NCBI GenBank assembly: GCA_964621525.1
Contig: CAZUMS010000013.1
Coordinates: 47,006-89,944, forward strand
Reading direction: 5' to 3'
DNA: 42,939 nucleotides
From: CAZMGV01 sp964621525 [NCBI: uncultured bacterium]
GTDB lineage: Bacteria; JAGRBM01
Within the stretch, counting starts at the first letter, position 1. Every line of letters starts with the position of its first letter. A model generated the notes under the pieces. That model did no database searches. It saw only the letters and a list, made by a program, of their open reading frames with translations, and was not told the origin of the DNA. Positions 33,088 to 41,145 of the stretch are shown here, piece by piece. Made by a program: the position numbers and the translations under genes.

Positions 33088-33113
33088 GAAGGCCGCCCCG
33101 CAGGGCGGCCTTC
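33088..33113. terminator. Strong hairpin terminator between convergent genes
   Basis: An 11-bp perfect stem (GAAGGCCGCCC / GGGCGGCCTTC) with a CGCA loop, then GGCTTTA. It lies between the ABM gene and the convergent metallophosphoesterase gene. Confidence 0.85.
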
Positions 33114-33136
33114 GGCTTTAATGCATTGATGTTCCC

Positions 33137-34375
33137 TTACATCCTCACCGGGAACAGCACGTCGCGGGAGAATTCGATCACGGCCACTTCGGGCGGACAG
33201 TTGAAGCGGAGCCTGGGACCCGCGTAACCGACGCCGCGGCCCACGAACAGCCAGCCGCTCTCGTCGAGCCGCCAGTCGGGAGCATACCAGCCACGGTCAT
33301 AGAGCGGCCGGAAGAGCCGCAGTTCGGGGAAGAACGGCACGTTCAGCGTCACCATGCCGCCGTGCGTGTGGCCCGCAAGCGTGAGGTTGAACGCCCGCTG
33401 TACCTCGCCGCTGCGGACCACCCACGGCCGGTGGGCGAGGAGCAGCCGGAACCGCTTGCGGTCCGGTATCAGCCACGAACCGTCAGGCATGCCGCCTTTC
33501 GCGGGCGCGAGGCCCGGCCGCTGGCTCACCGGATCGTCGATGCCCGTGATCTCGATGCCGTGGGACTCCTCGAACAGCCGGGAAACCGAATTGCGGAGGA
33601 ATCTGACCGGGGTCCGGGCTTCGACGGACTGCTGGAGCCGGTCAGCGCCCCAGTAGTGGTCGTGGTTCCCGGTAACGGCGATGGACGGAACCTCCGCAGG
33701 CAGTTTCGAGAGGGGCTGGATGAACGGCTCGAGCCACTTCTCGTTCACCCGGTCGATAAAATCTCCCGTCAGGGCGAGGAGCGACGGCCGCTCGTTTACA
33801 CCGAGATCCAGTGCCCGGCTCCACGCGGCGGAATCGAACATGGGACCCACATGGGGGTCGGTGATCTGCACAATCCGGAACCCGTGGGCATGCTCGTGCC
33901 GGGCGTTCAGGGGGAACTTCCACCGTTCGATGACGATCTCGTCGGGCCTCACCCGGGCCGAGGCGGCGGTGCCGAGCCCGGCGAGCGCGAAGCTCCCGGC
34001 GGCTCCGGCCGTGAGCACGCTCCGCCGGGAAACAGGGGGATCATCATGCCCCGCTGGATCTACCGGAACGGCTTCCGGCAGAAAACGGCGCCAGAGCCAG
34101 CGAACGCCAAACGCCAATGTCGCGAGCACGGCCACAATGCCGAACAGGTAGTGGCCGGTCACACAGGCGGCATAAAAGGCACGATAGAAGTGCTGATCTT
34201 CTGCGGGCAGGATCCAGGGGCCGGGGATGTTCCGCTTGATGCAGTGGGCGGCGAGGTTCATCACGGCGAGCACAACCGAAAGTGCCGCGAACAGCCGCCG
34301 CCGGCCGGAGGCAATCCGGCGCGCCCAGAACAGCTCCAGGGCGAGGAAGACGATCAGGCGGGTGAGTGCGCTCAT
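33137..34375 (-). CDS. Membrane-linked metallophosphoesterase (YkuE/LpxG-like)
   Basis: This 412-residue protein has three hydrophobic segments in its first ~100 residues. A twin-arginine-like segment SRRSVLTAGAAGSFALAG (~116-133) follows. The calcineurin-type phosphoesterase domain has all metal motifs: DPHVG (Asp173, His175), GDFID (Asp205), GNHDH (Asn237, His238), LAHRP and GHTHGG. Relatives include YkuE and the UDP-diacylglucosamine hydrolase LpxG. An internal Tat-like signal after membrane helices is unusual; it may act simply as a fourth membrane span that sets the catalytic domain outside the cytoplasm. Substrate unknown. Confidence 0.9.
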   Translation of the reverse strand: MSALTRLIVFLALELFWARRIASGRRRLFAALSVVLAVMNLAAHCIKRNIPGPWILPAEDQHFYRAFYAACVTGHYLFGIVAVLATLAFGVRWLWRRFLPEAVPVDPAGHDDPPVSRRSVLTAGAAGSFALAGLGTAASARVRPDEIVIERWKFPLNARHEHAHGFRIVQITDPHVGPMFDSAAWSRALDLGVNERPSLLALTGDFIDRVNEKWLEPFIQPLSKLPAEVPSIAVTGNHDHYWGADRLQQSVEARTPVRFLRNSVSRLFEESHGIEITGIDDPVSQRPGLAPAKGGMPDGSWLIPDRKRFRLLLAHRPWVVRSGEVQRAFNLTLAGHTHGGMVTLNVPFFPELRLFRPLYDRGWYAPDWRLDESGWLFVGRGVGYAGPRLRFNCPPEVAVIEFSRDVLFPVRM

Positions 34376-34437
34376 GGGGTGCTACGGCTCGAAAAGGGTT
34401 TGACTCCCCAAGCCTAGCAGGATTAGTGACGCTCCAC

Positions 34438-36051
34438 ATGCCGGGACGTCCCCAATTCCTCTCCATATTCCTTTTCTCCCTGATTTCAGCGATTTCAGGA
34501 GCCCTCCCGCTGCACGCCCAGGGACCGGGCGAGCCGCCTGCCGCCGCCCCGGCTGAAGCCCGGACCGAAGCGCCGCCCGCCCCTGCCGCCGATGACAGCG
34601 GCCCTGTTCCCGTTACCGTCTGGCAGGATCACCGCGAGATCACCGCCATGGAACACCGGACCGGCCTCCGGTTCGACCGGGGCTGGTTCCTGCTCGGACA
34701 GCTCTCCGGCGGCTTCTGGCGCGGCCGTTACCTGACGCCCGGCTCAGTGGGCGCCTACCTCCAGCCCGAAGGCTTTATGGCGAACCCCGGGGCCGACCCC
34801 TCCGAGGTCAACGTCGTCTACAGCGCGAACGTCGGCGTAGGCCGGTACCTGCACCCCCGCTGGTCGCTCGAGTTCAACTTCGCTGCCGCCGTGGGTATCC
34901 ACGGCACTGACGGCACCTCGGCGTTCGGAACGCCCGTGCCGGCCGGGAGCGGCGACCGGGTGTCGTCCGTCTCGCTCTATCACCTGCGCAACCGGTTCTA
35001 TCTTTATGACTTCGACGAGCAGCGCAAGCTCTACTTCATGCTCGGCGGCGGCGTCACCCAGTTCAACGACGCCTACTTCCTGCCGGGACGGCCCAAGAGC
35101 TTCGTGCCGGAGTCTAAATCCACTATCTTCGCCGGGTCGCTGTCATCCGGCGGCGGCGTCACCCTGCTCGACACCGAGAACGGCCGGGTCTACTTCGAAG
35201 GCAACTACTACCACACCTTCGCCGTGCGGAATCTGGACTCGAACCAGGTGTACACCTTCGGCCTCGGTTTCTCGTTCCCCATGGACGCCCGCGTCTACAC
35301 CGAAGCCGACGTGGCCCAGGCGGCAGGCTTCCTGATCCATCCGCCCGCCCCCGGACGGCTGACTTATGTGGAGACCGACCCGTTCGCCCCGGTGACGCCG
35401 GGACTGCACGCGGCACGCATCCTCTCGCCGGAAGAACTGCGCCTCATCGCGTACCAGAGCGAAGCCGAAGGGCCGCTGATCCCGAGAGACGCGCTGGAGC
35501 CGCCCTCGCGGAACGGTCTCGACTATACCGTGGATTCCCTGGCCATGATGGCCGTCGTCGTCGGCTTCAAGCGGGCGCTGAACGTCACCTCCGCCCGCGG
35601 GCTATTGAAGGGCGGCTACACCCTGTGGCCCGACTATGTGACGCAGATGCCGCCCTGGAACGACGGCAACCCGTTCTACACGAACTGGATCCTTCACCCG
35701 TACGTGGGGTCCCTCTTCTACATGTATTACCGGAACCGGGGATACTCCCGCATCGCGAGCGCCTTCGGCTCGTTCCTCCAGTCGGCGGCCCACGAATACA
35801 TCGCCGAGGCGGTCTACGAGATCCCCTCCGGCATCGACATCATCCTGACGCCCGGCCTCGGCGTACCGCTCGGCATGCTGTTCGACGAAACCTCGGTCCG
35901 GTGGGCGCGCTCGTCCTCGACGCCGAAGAAGATCGCCGCCTACTTCATGAATCCCATGCTCGGGATGCCGTTCGCCCGGTTCCGCCGCGGTCCCTACTAC
36001 GACCCGGCGCAGGACCCCGTGTTCTCGATGAACTGGAACTGGCACTTCTGA
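34438..36051 (+). CDS. Outer-membrane beta-barrel protein with DUF3943 domain
   Basis: This 537-residue protein has a signal peptide (MPGRPQFLSIFLFSLISAIS, cleavage near LHAQG), then a Pro/Ala-rich spacer. A beta-barrel-like region with alternating aromatic strands spans residues ~70-300. The C-terminal part matches DUF3943: FYTNWILHPYVGSLFYMYYR and SAAHEYIAEAVYEIPSGIDI, followed by a Gly-rich end. It terminates in MNWNWHF, an aromatic final residue as in outer-membrane barrels. Function unknown. The ATG at 34438 is chosen for the signal peptide; a GTG at 34426 is an alternative. It is followed after 88 bases by the second di-iron gene. Confidence 0.85.
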   Translation: MPGRPQFLSIFLFSLISAISGALPLHAQGPGEPPAAAPAEARTEAPPAPAADDSGPVPVTVWQDHREITAMEHRTGLRFDRGWFLLGQLSGGFWRGRYLTPGSVGAYLQPEGFMANPGADPSEVNVVYSANVGVGRYLHPRWSLEFNFAAAVGIHGTDGTSAFGTPVPAGSGDRVSSVSLYHLRNRFYLYDFDEQRKLYFMLGGGVTQFNDAYFLPGRPKSFVPESKSTIFAGSLSSGGGVTLLDTENGRVYFEGNYYHTFAVRNLDSNQVYTFGLGFSFPMDARVYTEADVAQAAGFLIHPPAPGRLTYVETDPFAPVTPGLHAARILSPEELRLIAYQSEAEGPLIPRDALEPPSRNGLDYTVDSLAMMAVVVGFKRALNVTSARGLLKGGYTLWPDYVTQMPPWNDGNPFYTNWILHPYVGSLFYMYYRNRGYSRIASAFGSFLQSAAHEYIAEAVYEIPSGIDIILTPGLGVPLGMLFDETSVRWARSSSTPKKIAAYFMNPMLGMPFARFRRGPYYDPAQDPVFSMNWNWHF

Positions 36052-36139
36052 CGCGGGACGGCAGGGCGCCCTTTGCCCTCCTCCCGCCCTTCCGCCACAC
36101 TTCTCCTTCACCAACCCGTACGACACAGGGAGATCCGCC

Positions 36140-37147
36140 ATGACCGTTCAGGTACTGGACCGCCGCGCACCCGCCGCCGAGAAGCCGCTCCACGAGGAGA
36201 TCGAGGCCGTTCTCAGCAAGTACGACACCCTCTACAACTGGAACTACGAGACCCAGATCCGCGAGCTCCGGGAGCTGTACGAGAAAGCGAAGCGCGACCA
36301 GTGGGAGTCCGGCGAAACCCTGAAGTGGGAAACCCAGGTGGACCCCGAGGCCCCCAACAGCCCCGACGAGATGCATGCCCTGTTCGGCACCGAGATCTGG
36401 CGGAAGCTCTCGCCCGCGGACATCAAGAAGCTCCGCCGCCATTCGAACTCCTGGTCACTGTCCCAGTTCATGCACGGCGAGCAGGGAGCGCTGCTCACGG
36501 CCTCCCAGCTCGTCTCGGCGGTACCCTCCACGGACGCCAAGTTCTACGCCTCGACGCAGGTGATGGACGAGGCCCGGCACGTGGAGGTGTTCTCCAAATA
36601 TCTCAACGAGAAGTACGAGATGCAGTACCCCATCTCGCCCCACCTCAAGAAGCTCCTCGACTCGATCCTCACGGAACCCCGGTGGGACTTCAAGTATGTC
36701 GGCATGCAGATCCTCGTGGAGGGTCTGGCCCTCGCCGCCTTCCAGATGACCTACAACTTCACCCGCGAGCCGCTCATCAAGGATCTCACCCACTACGTGA
36801 TGAAGGACGAAAGCCGGCATGTGGCCTTCGGCGTCCTGTCGCTCAAGGGCTACTACGACGACATGAAGGCGTCGGAGCTCAGGGACCGCGAGGACTGGAT
36901 CTACGAGGCCGTCATCCTCATGCGCGACCGGTTCCTGATGCAGGAAGTCTGGGAGGCCCTCGGCTACCCGATGGAAGACTGCATGAACCACATGCTGAAC
37001 GCCCCGGCCACCAAGGAATTCCGCAAGATCCTGTTTTCCAAGATCGTCCCGAACCTCAAGCGCGTGGGGCTGCTCACGCCGAAGCTGCGCGAGCGGTTCC
37101 AGGAACTGGACATCCTCAAGTTCGAGAACTGGGAAGCGACGGCGTAA
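36140..37147 (+). CDS. Ferritin-like/R2-like di-iron protein
   Basis: This 335-residue helical protein has complete di-iron ligands: Glu114 (MHGEQGAL), Glu144/His147 (MDEARHVEVF), Glu194 (ILVEGLAL) and Glu224/His227 (KDESRHVAFG). The E, ExxH, E, ExxH order and length fit the R2-like oxygenase and acyl-desaturase-like groups. A GGGAGA ribosome site precedes the ATG. It differs clearly from the 415-residue di-iron protein at 12973 and is about 80 residues shorter. Substrate unknown. It is immediately followed by an inverted-repeat unit with a DUF559 gene, inserted 6 bases after its stop. Confidence 0.9.
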   Translation: MTVQVLDRRAPAAEKPLHEEIEAVLSKYDTLYNWNYETQIRELRELYEKAKRDQWESGETLKWETQVDPEAPNSPDEMHALFGTEIWRKLSPADIKKLRRHSNSWSLSQFMHGEQGALLTASQLVSAVPSTDAKFYASTQVMDEARHVEVFSKYLNEKYEMQYPISPHLKKLLDSILTEPRWDFKYVGMQILVEGLALAAFQMTYNFTREPLIKDLTHYVMKDESRHVAFGVLSLKGYYDDMKASELRDREDWIYEAVILMRDRFLMQEVWEALGYPMEDCMNHMLNAPATKEFRKILFSKIVPNLKRVGLLTPKLRERFQELDILKFENWEATA

Positions 37148-37153
37148 TAGGGG

Positions 37154-37190
37154 ACCTCACCCCCAACCCCTCTCCGTAAACGGAGAGGGG
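37154..37190 (+). repeat. Left inverted repeat of the DUF559 unit
   Basis: A 37-base repeat beginning ACCTCACCCCC and ending in the self-complementary CCCCTCTCCGT/ACGGAGAGGGG core. It matches the reverse complement of 37581-37616 apart from one extra base and two changes. The core forms a hairpin on its own, as REP-like elements do. Confidence 0.85.
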
Positions 37191-37205
37191 AAACCGGACA
37201 GCGCC

Positions 37206-37580
37206 ATGGGCTGGAAAACCACTCCGGAGCTCTGGATGAAGCTCCGTTCGCTTGCCCGTGAGCATCGCCACGAGCCGACGCCGCAAGAACAGAAGCTCTG
37301 GTCATTGATCCGCGATCGTCAGGTCCGAAACGCCAAATTCCGCCGGCAGCACACCATCGACCGGTTTATCGCCGACTTCTACTGCCGGGAAGCGAGCCTA
37401 ATTATTGAAGTCGATGGCCGGATACACCTGAGGCAGCAGGAGCAGGACAGGCTCAGAGATGAATTCCTCCAATTGAATGGCCTGAAGGTTCTTCGCTTCA
37501 CTAATGACGAAGTTGACTACGATATCCGTTCGGTGATCCGCCGGATCGAACAGGTATTCACCGGATCAGATCCGGAGTGA
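37206..37580 (+). CDS. DUF559 (Vsr-like fold) endonuclease-related protein
   Basis: This 124-residue protein has the DUF559 pattern: TPQEQKLWSLIRDRQ, FRRQHTIDRFIADFYC, then LIIEVDGRIH (the PD-(D/E)xK-type Asp and Glu-x-Asp) and LKVLRFTNDEV. The fold is shared with the very-short-patch-repair nuclease Vsr. Genes of this family often lie inside short intergenic repeats. Here it is bracketed closely by inverted repeats (15 bases before the start and immediately after the stop), suggesting a small repeat-borne unit. Whether the enzyme moves or maintains the repeats is not known. Confidence 0.85.
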   Translation: MGWKTTPELWMKLRSLAREHRHEPTPQEQKLWSLIRDRQVRNAKFRRQHTIDRFIADFYCREASLIIEVDGRIHLRQQEQDRLRDEFLQLNGLKVLRFTNDEVDYDIRSVIRRIEQVFTGSDPE

Positions 37581-37616
37581 CCCCTCTCCGTTTACGGAGA
37601 GGGGAAGGGGTGAGGT
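37581..37616 (-). repeat. Right inverted repeat of the DUF559 unit
   Basis: A 36-base copy in the opposite orientation to 37154-37190, starting directly after the DUF559 stop codon. Its hairpin core ends 3 bases before the mutS stop, so it could also terminate both convergent transcripts. Confidence 0.85.
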
Positions 37617-37619
37617 TTC

Positions 37620-40244
37620 CTACCCCTTCAGCTTCTCTTTCCAGCGGACGAGCAGGTTCAGCGCGTCGATGGGCCTCGTGCTGTCGGGGTCGAGCCGTTC
37701 CAGCTCGCGCTCCAGTTCCCGCATGATCTGCTCCCGGGGGTCGGCAAGCAGGCTGAGCTGCGGGGTTTCCGTCTTCCTTGGAGTTCTGCCCGCCGGCGCC
37801 TGAACGGGCGGCGGGGCCGGGTGCGAGGCCCCCTGTGCGGACGACGTGCTCTCCAGTTCCGCAAGCACGGCCTTGGCGCGGGCGAGGACTTCCTTCGGCA
37901 ACCCGGCGAGCTGCGCCACCTGGATGCCGTAGCTCTTGGGCGCCGATCCCCGCTCCAGCGTGTGCAGGAAGACGATCTCGTCCTCCCACTCCCGGCAGGC
38001 GACGGTGTAATTCACCGCGCGGGGATGCGTCTCCACGATTTTCGTCAGCTCGTGGTAGTGGGTGGCGAAGATCGTCCGCACGCCGCCCCCCGGAAGATCG
38101 TGCAGGTATTCGGCCACCGCCCAGGCGATCGAGAGCCCGTCGAAGGTGGACGTCCCCCGGCCGATCTCGTCCAGCAGCACGAGGCTCCCCGGCGTCACGC
38201 GCCGCAGGATCGCCGCCGTCTCGGTCATCTCCATCATGAAGGTGGAGAGCCCGCGGGCGAGCGCATCGGACGCCCCCACGCGCGTGAACACCCGGTCCAC
38301 GAGACCCACGCGGGCGGACTTCGCCGGCACGAACGAACCCGCCTGCGCAAGAATCACGATCAGCGCCGCCTGCCGCATGATCGTGGACTTGCCGGCCATG
38401 TTCGGCCCCGTGAGGATCATCACCTGCTCGCGCTCACCGTCCAGGGCGAGGTCGTTCGGCGTGAACCGGTCGCGGCCCACCGCCTTCTCGACGACCGGAT
38501 GGCGGCCGCCCTCGATGGAGAGTTCCCGCGAGCGGACCAGCTCCGGCCGGGTCCAGCCCTCGGAATCGGCGAGGTCCGCGAGCGCCGAAGCAACGTCCAG
38601 TTCGGACAGAAGCCGCGCCTGCGCCTTCAGCGCCAGAGTCTGTTCTTTCACCCGGCCCCGGAGCTCCACGAACCGGCGGAACTCGAGCTCCTTCAGCCGC
38701 TCCTCGGCGTTCAGGACTTTCTCCTCGATCTCCTTCAGCTCGGGCGTCACGTACCGCTCGGCGTTCGTCAGCGTCTGCTTGCGGATCCACTCGGGCGGAA
38801 CCCGGTCCTTGTGGGTGTTCGTAACCTCGAGGAAGTAGCCGAACACCCGGTTGAAGCCGACCTTGAGGGAAGGGATCTGGGTGCGCTCCTTCTCGGACGC
38901 CTCGATCTTCGCGATCACCTCGCGGCCGCCCGACCTGAGATCACGCAGCTCGTCCACCTCCGGGTCCGCCCCCTCGCGCAGCAGGCCGCCCTCGCGGAGC
39001 GCCACCGGCGGGTCGTCTTTTAGCCACCGGCGGATGTCGTCCTTCACGCCGGGGAGCGAATCGAGGGAGCCCGCGATTCTGGCGATCTCCGGATCGTCCG
39101 CATGGGCGATGACCGATTTCAGCTGCGGCACCTGCTCCAGCGTCCCCGCGAGCGCCACGAGGTCGCGGGCCGTTGCCGACTCCAGCGAGATGCGCGCCAG
39201 GATGCGCTCGATGTCGGCCGCCTTTTCGAGCCGCTCCCGCACCGTGCGGCGGGCCGGGCCGTCGAGCAGGAACCACTCCACCGCCCCGTGCCGGGCGGCG
39301 ATCTCCGCCGGGTCCATGAGCGGGTAACGGAGCCGCATCTTGAGGAGCCGGGAGCCCGCCGCCGTCTTCGTCCGGTCGATGGCGGAGACGAGGGTATTCT
39401 TTTCCGTGCCGTCGGACGCGCTCCGGAAAACCTCGAGGTGCAGCAGCGTCCGGTCGTCGAGAAGCATCGTCGCGCGGGAAGCGAGCGGACGGATCTCGGA
39501 GAGATGCGCCAGAGCGGCCTTCTGCGTGTCGCGCACGTAGGCAAGGAGCGCACCGGCGGCGCGGAGGCCCGGCTCTCCGAGCCCGAGGCTTTCGGCCGTC
39601 TTGAGGCCGAACTGCTGGCGGATCAGATCCTCGCCTTTCCGGAGATCGAACCGGTCCGGAGGCACGGTCTGGGCGAAGCAGTCCAGAAGGTAGCGGCCCG
39701 TCTCGTCGTCCGTCCGGAGAAGTTCGCACGGGGACAGCCGGGCGAGCTCCAGATCCAGTTCTTCCCGCGAGGGGAACTCCGCCACCGGGAAGTCGCCCGT
39801 GGCGAGGTCGATGGCTGCGAGCGCCGAACGGCCGTCTTTTCCCGGCCAGACGGCGGCGACGTAACGGCTCTCGCGCTCGGCGCCGTCTTTGAGGTGCAGC
39901 CCCGGCGTGAACACCCGGACGACCTCGCGCTTCACGACCCCTTTGGCGAACTTCGGGTCTTCGAGCTGCTCGCAGAGCGCGACCTTGTAACCGAGTGCGA
40001 GGAGCCGCTCGATGTAACCCATGGCCGCGTGGTGCGGAACCCCGGCCATGGGGATGGCGTCTTCGGCCTTGGACCGGGACGTCAGGACAAGTTCGAGCAG
40101 CGGAGCCGCCTTCTCGGCGTCCTCGAAGAACAGTTCGTAGAAGTCGCCCATCCGGAAGAACAGGATCGCATCCGGATGGAGCGCCTTCTGGCGCCGCCAC
40201 TGTTCCATGGCGGGCGAGAGTTCCTTGGCGGGTTTCTGCGACAC
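37620..40244 (-). CDS. mutS: DNA mismatch repair protein MutS
   Basis: This 874-residue ATPase recognises mispairs. The mismatch-contact motif is GDFYELFFEDAE (Phe-x-Glu, residues 33-44), connector and lever domains follow, and the ATPase has Walker A GPNMAGKST (613-621) and Walker B LLDEIGRGTSTFDG. The C-terminal ~70 residues form the tetramer-type tail ending LLVRWKEKLKG. Length is normal. It is minus-strand and convergent with the DUF559 gene, with the right inverted repeat at its 3' side. It probably starts its own transcript; the next minus-strand gene upstream (40297) ends 52 bases away. Confidence 0.98.
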   Translation of the reverse strand: MSQKPAKELSPAMEQWRRQKALHPDAILFFRMGDFYELFFEDAEKAAPLLELVLTSRSKAEDAIPMAGVPHHAAMGYIERLLALGYKVALCEQLEDPKFAKGVVKREVVRVFTPGLHLKDGAERESRYVAAVWPGKDGRSALAAIDLATGDFPVAEFPSREELDLELARLSPCELLRTDDETGRYLLDCFAQTVPPDRFDLRKGEDLIRQQFGLKTAESLGLGEPGLRAAGALLAYVRDTQKAALAHLSEIRPLASRATMLLDDRTLLHLEVFRSASDGTEKNTLVSAIDRTKTAAGSRLLKMRLRYPLMDPAEIAARHGAVEWFLLDGPARRTVRERLEKAADIERILARISLESATARDLVALAGTLEQVPQLKSVIAHADDPEIARIAGSLDSLPGVKDDIRRWLKDDPPVALREGGLLREGADPEVDELRDLRSGGREVIAKIEASEKERTQIPSLKVGFNRVFGYFLEVTNTHKDRVPPEWIRKQTLTNAERYVTPELKEIEEKVLNAEERLKELEFRRFVELRGRVKEQTLALKAQARLLSELDVASALADLADSEGWTRPELVRSRELSIEGGRHPVVEKAVGRDRFTPNDLALDGEREQVMILTGPNMAGKSTIMRQAALIVILAQAGSFVPAKSARVGLVDRVFTRVGASDALARGLSTFMMEMTETAAILRRVTPGSLVLLDEIGRGTSTFDGLSIAWAVAEYLHDLPGGGVRTIFATHYHELTKIVETHPRAVNYTVACREWEDEIVFLHTLERGSAPKSYGIQVAQLAGLPKEVLARAKAVLAELESTSSAQGASHPAPPPVQAPAGRTPRKTETPQLSLLADPREQIMRELERELERLDPDSTRPIDALNLLVRWKEKLKG

Positions 40245-40296
40245 GGCCCCGCTTTAGTAGCCGACGGGCGGCGGGCGGGGAAACCCCGCAAACAGG

Positions 40297-40902
40297 TCAC
40301 GCCGCCCGCTTCGCTTCCTCACGCCGGGCCTCTCTGGCCGCCTTTTCGGCGGCCTTCGCCTGCTCGCGTTCCATCCGGCGGCGCTGCTGGCGGGTGAGGT
40401 TCTGTGTTGTTCCGTGTTTTTCCGTGCCGGGGCGCGGCAGGACCGCTTCTCCTCTCCTCCCTCTTTCCGGGAGAGGGGCCGGACGTGGGGGGAGCGAAGC
40501 GGGGAGTTTCGCCCTTTCCCCCTCAGCCATGGTTTTAACCGCGCCGTTTGCGAATTTTTCACTCGTGACGGCCTTGAGATCCCTGGCCGCCCGGTCGGCA
40601 TCCTTCTGATCCCGTTTCGCCAGCCATTCGAAATGCCGGGCCATCTCGCGTACAAGCCGTTCGTAGGTTTTCAGCGCCGTGAGCCTGATCCGGTCGCTCG
40701 TAGCCGAGACGGCGAGGACGTAAAACTCCTCCGCCGTCTGCTGGATCGCCCGGACCGTGTGGCCCCAGGCCGTTTCGGCGTCGTCCGTGTCCATCGCCTT
40801 CCTGAGGGCGTGAAGCGGCGAGTTCTCCGGCACCGGATAGCGGTAAGGCCCGGTGTTCAGGTTGTGGATGGGTTCCTTCGAGATTCGGGCTGCGGTTTCC
40901 AT
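40297..40902 (-). CDS. Unknown protein with basic Lys/Arg-rich tail
   Basis: This 201-residue protein has no known domain. The N-terminus, IHNLNTGPYRYPVPENSP, leads into a helical region (~37-125). A Pro/Arg-rich stretch (~135-158) then carries a repeat-like DNA sequence, and the tail LTRQQRRRMEREQAKAAEK is strongly basic and helical, of a kind common in small nucleic-acid-binding or accessory-region proteins. GGAGGAACC lies 9 bases before the ATG. It is just upstream of mutS on the same strand. I cannot suggest a function; it could be a chromosomal orphan of mobile origin. Confidence 0.6.
   Translation of the reverse strand: METAARISKEPIHNLNTGPYRYPVPENSPLHALRKAMDTDDAETAWGHTVRAIQQTAEEFYVLAVSATSDRIRLTALKTYERLVREMARHFEWLAKRDQKDADRAARDLKAVTSEKFANGAVKTMAEGERAKLPASLPPRPAPLPERGRRGEAVLPRPGTEKHGTTQNLTRQQRRRMEREQAKAAEKAAREARREEAKRAA
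40457..40491 (-). repeat. Degenerate copy of the DUF559-type palindromic repeat inside a CDS
   Basis: CCCTCTTTCCGGGAGAGGGG has the same CCCTC...GAGAGGGG core as the repeats flanking the DUF559 gene, followed by GTGGGG in the place where those have GGGGTGAGG. It encodes the Pro/Arg-rich stretch of the unknown 201-residue protein, which suggests a repeat insertion that kept the frame. Confidence 0.5.
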
Positions 40903-41004
40903 GGGCAGGTTCCTCCGGAGACGGCTGGGGGCGTACGGGCCTCAAAGGCCCCACCACGGAGCCCCGGCCCTTGTCACGCACTTTCCAGAAGTCAGCCTGC
41001 CACA

Positions 41005-41031
41005 GGGGTGTGTCAGGAAGTGTCACACCCC
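41005..41031. promoter_or_regulatory. Inverted repeat upstream of the 201-residue gene
   Basis: GGGGTGTG and CACACCCC form 8-bp arms around an 11-base centre containing a second GTGTCA. It is about 100 bases upstream of the ATG at 40902, within a 243-base non-coding gap (40903-41145). It could be a regulator site or an upstream hairpin. Apart from this and the terminator at 41077-41106, I see nothing in that gap. Confidence 0.3.
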
Positions 41032-41076
41032 CGGAACCGCCGGAAACGGCAGGGGAATTTCGGGACCACAAAAGAG

Positions 41077-41106
41077 ACCGGCCGCCCCCTGAAAGGGACG
41101 GCCGGT
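41077..41106 (-). terminator. Hairpin terminator of the acidic lipoprotein gene (copy 1)
   Basis: ACCGGCCG pairs with CGGCCGGT, extended by CCC/GGG, then TCTCTTTT on the minus strand, a good intrinsic terminator. It ends about 40 bases past the stop at 41146. Almost the same sequence recurs at 42165-42193. Confidence 0.8.
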
Positions 41107-41145
41107 GTTCATGAACTCAGAGTCAGCTGAACCGGTAAAGACCGG

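Noticed and set aside
40980-41010. Sigma-54 promoter (TGGCAG...)
   Set aside because: The required GC pair at the -12 position is absent.
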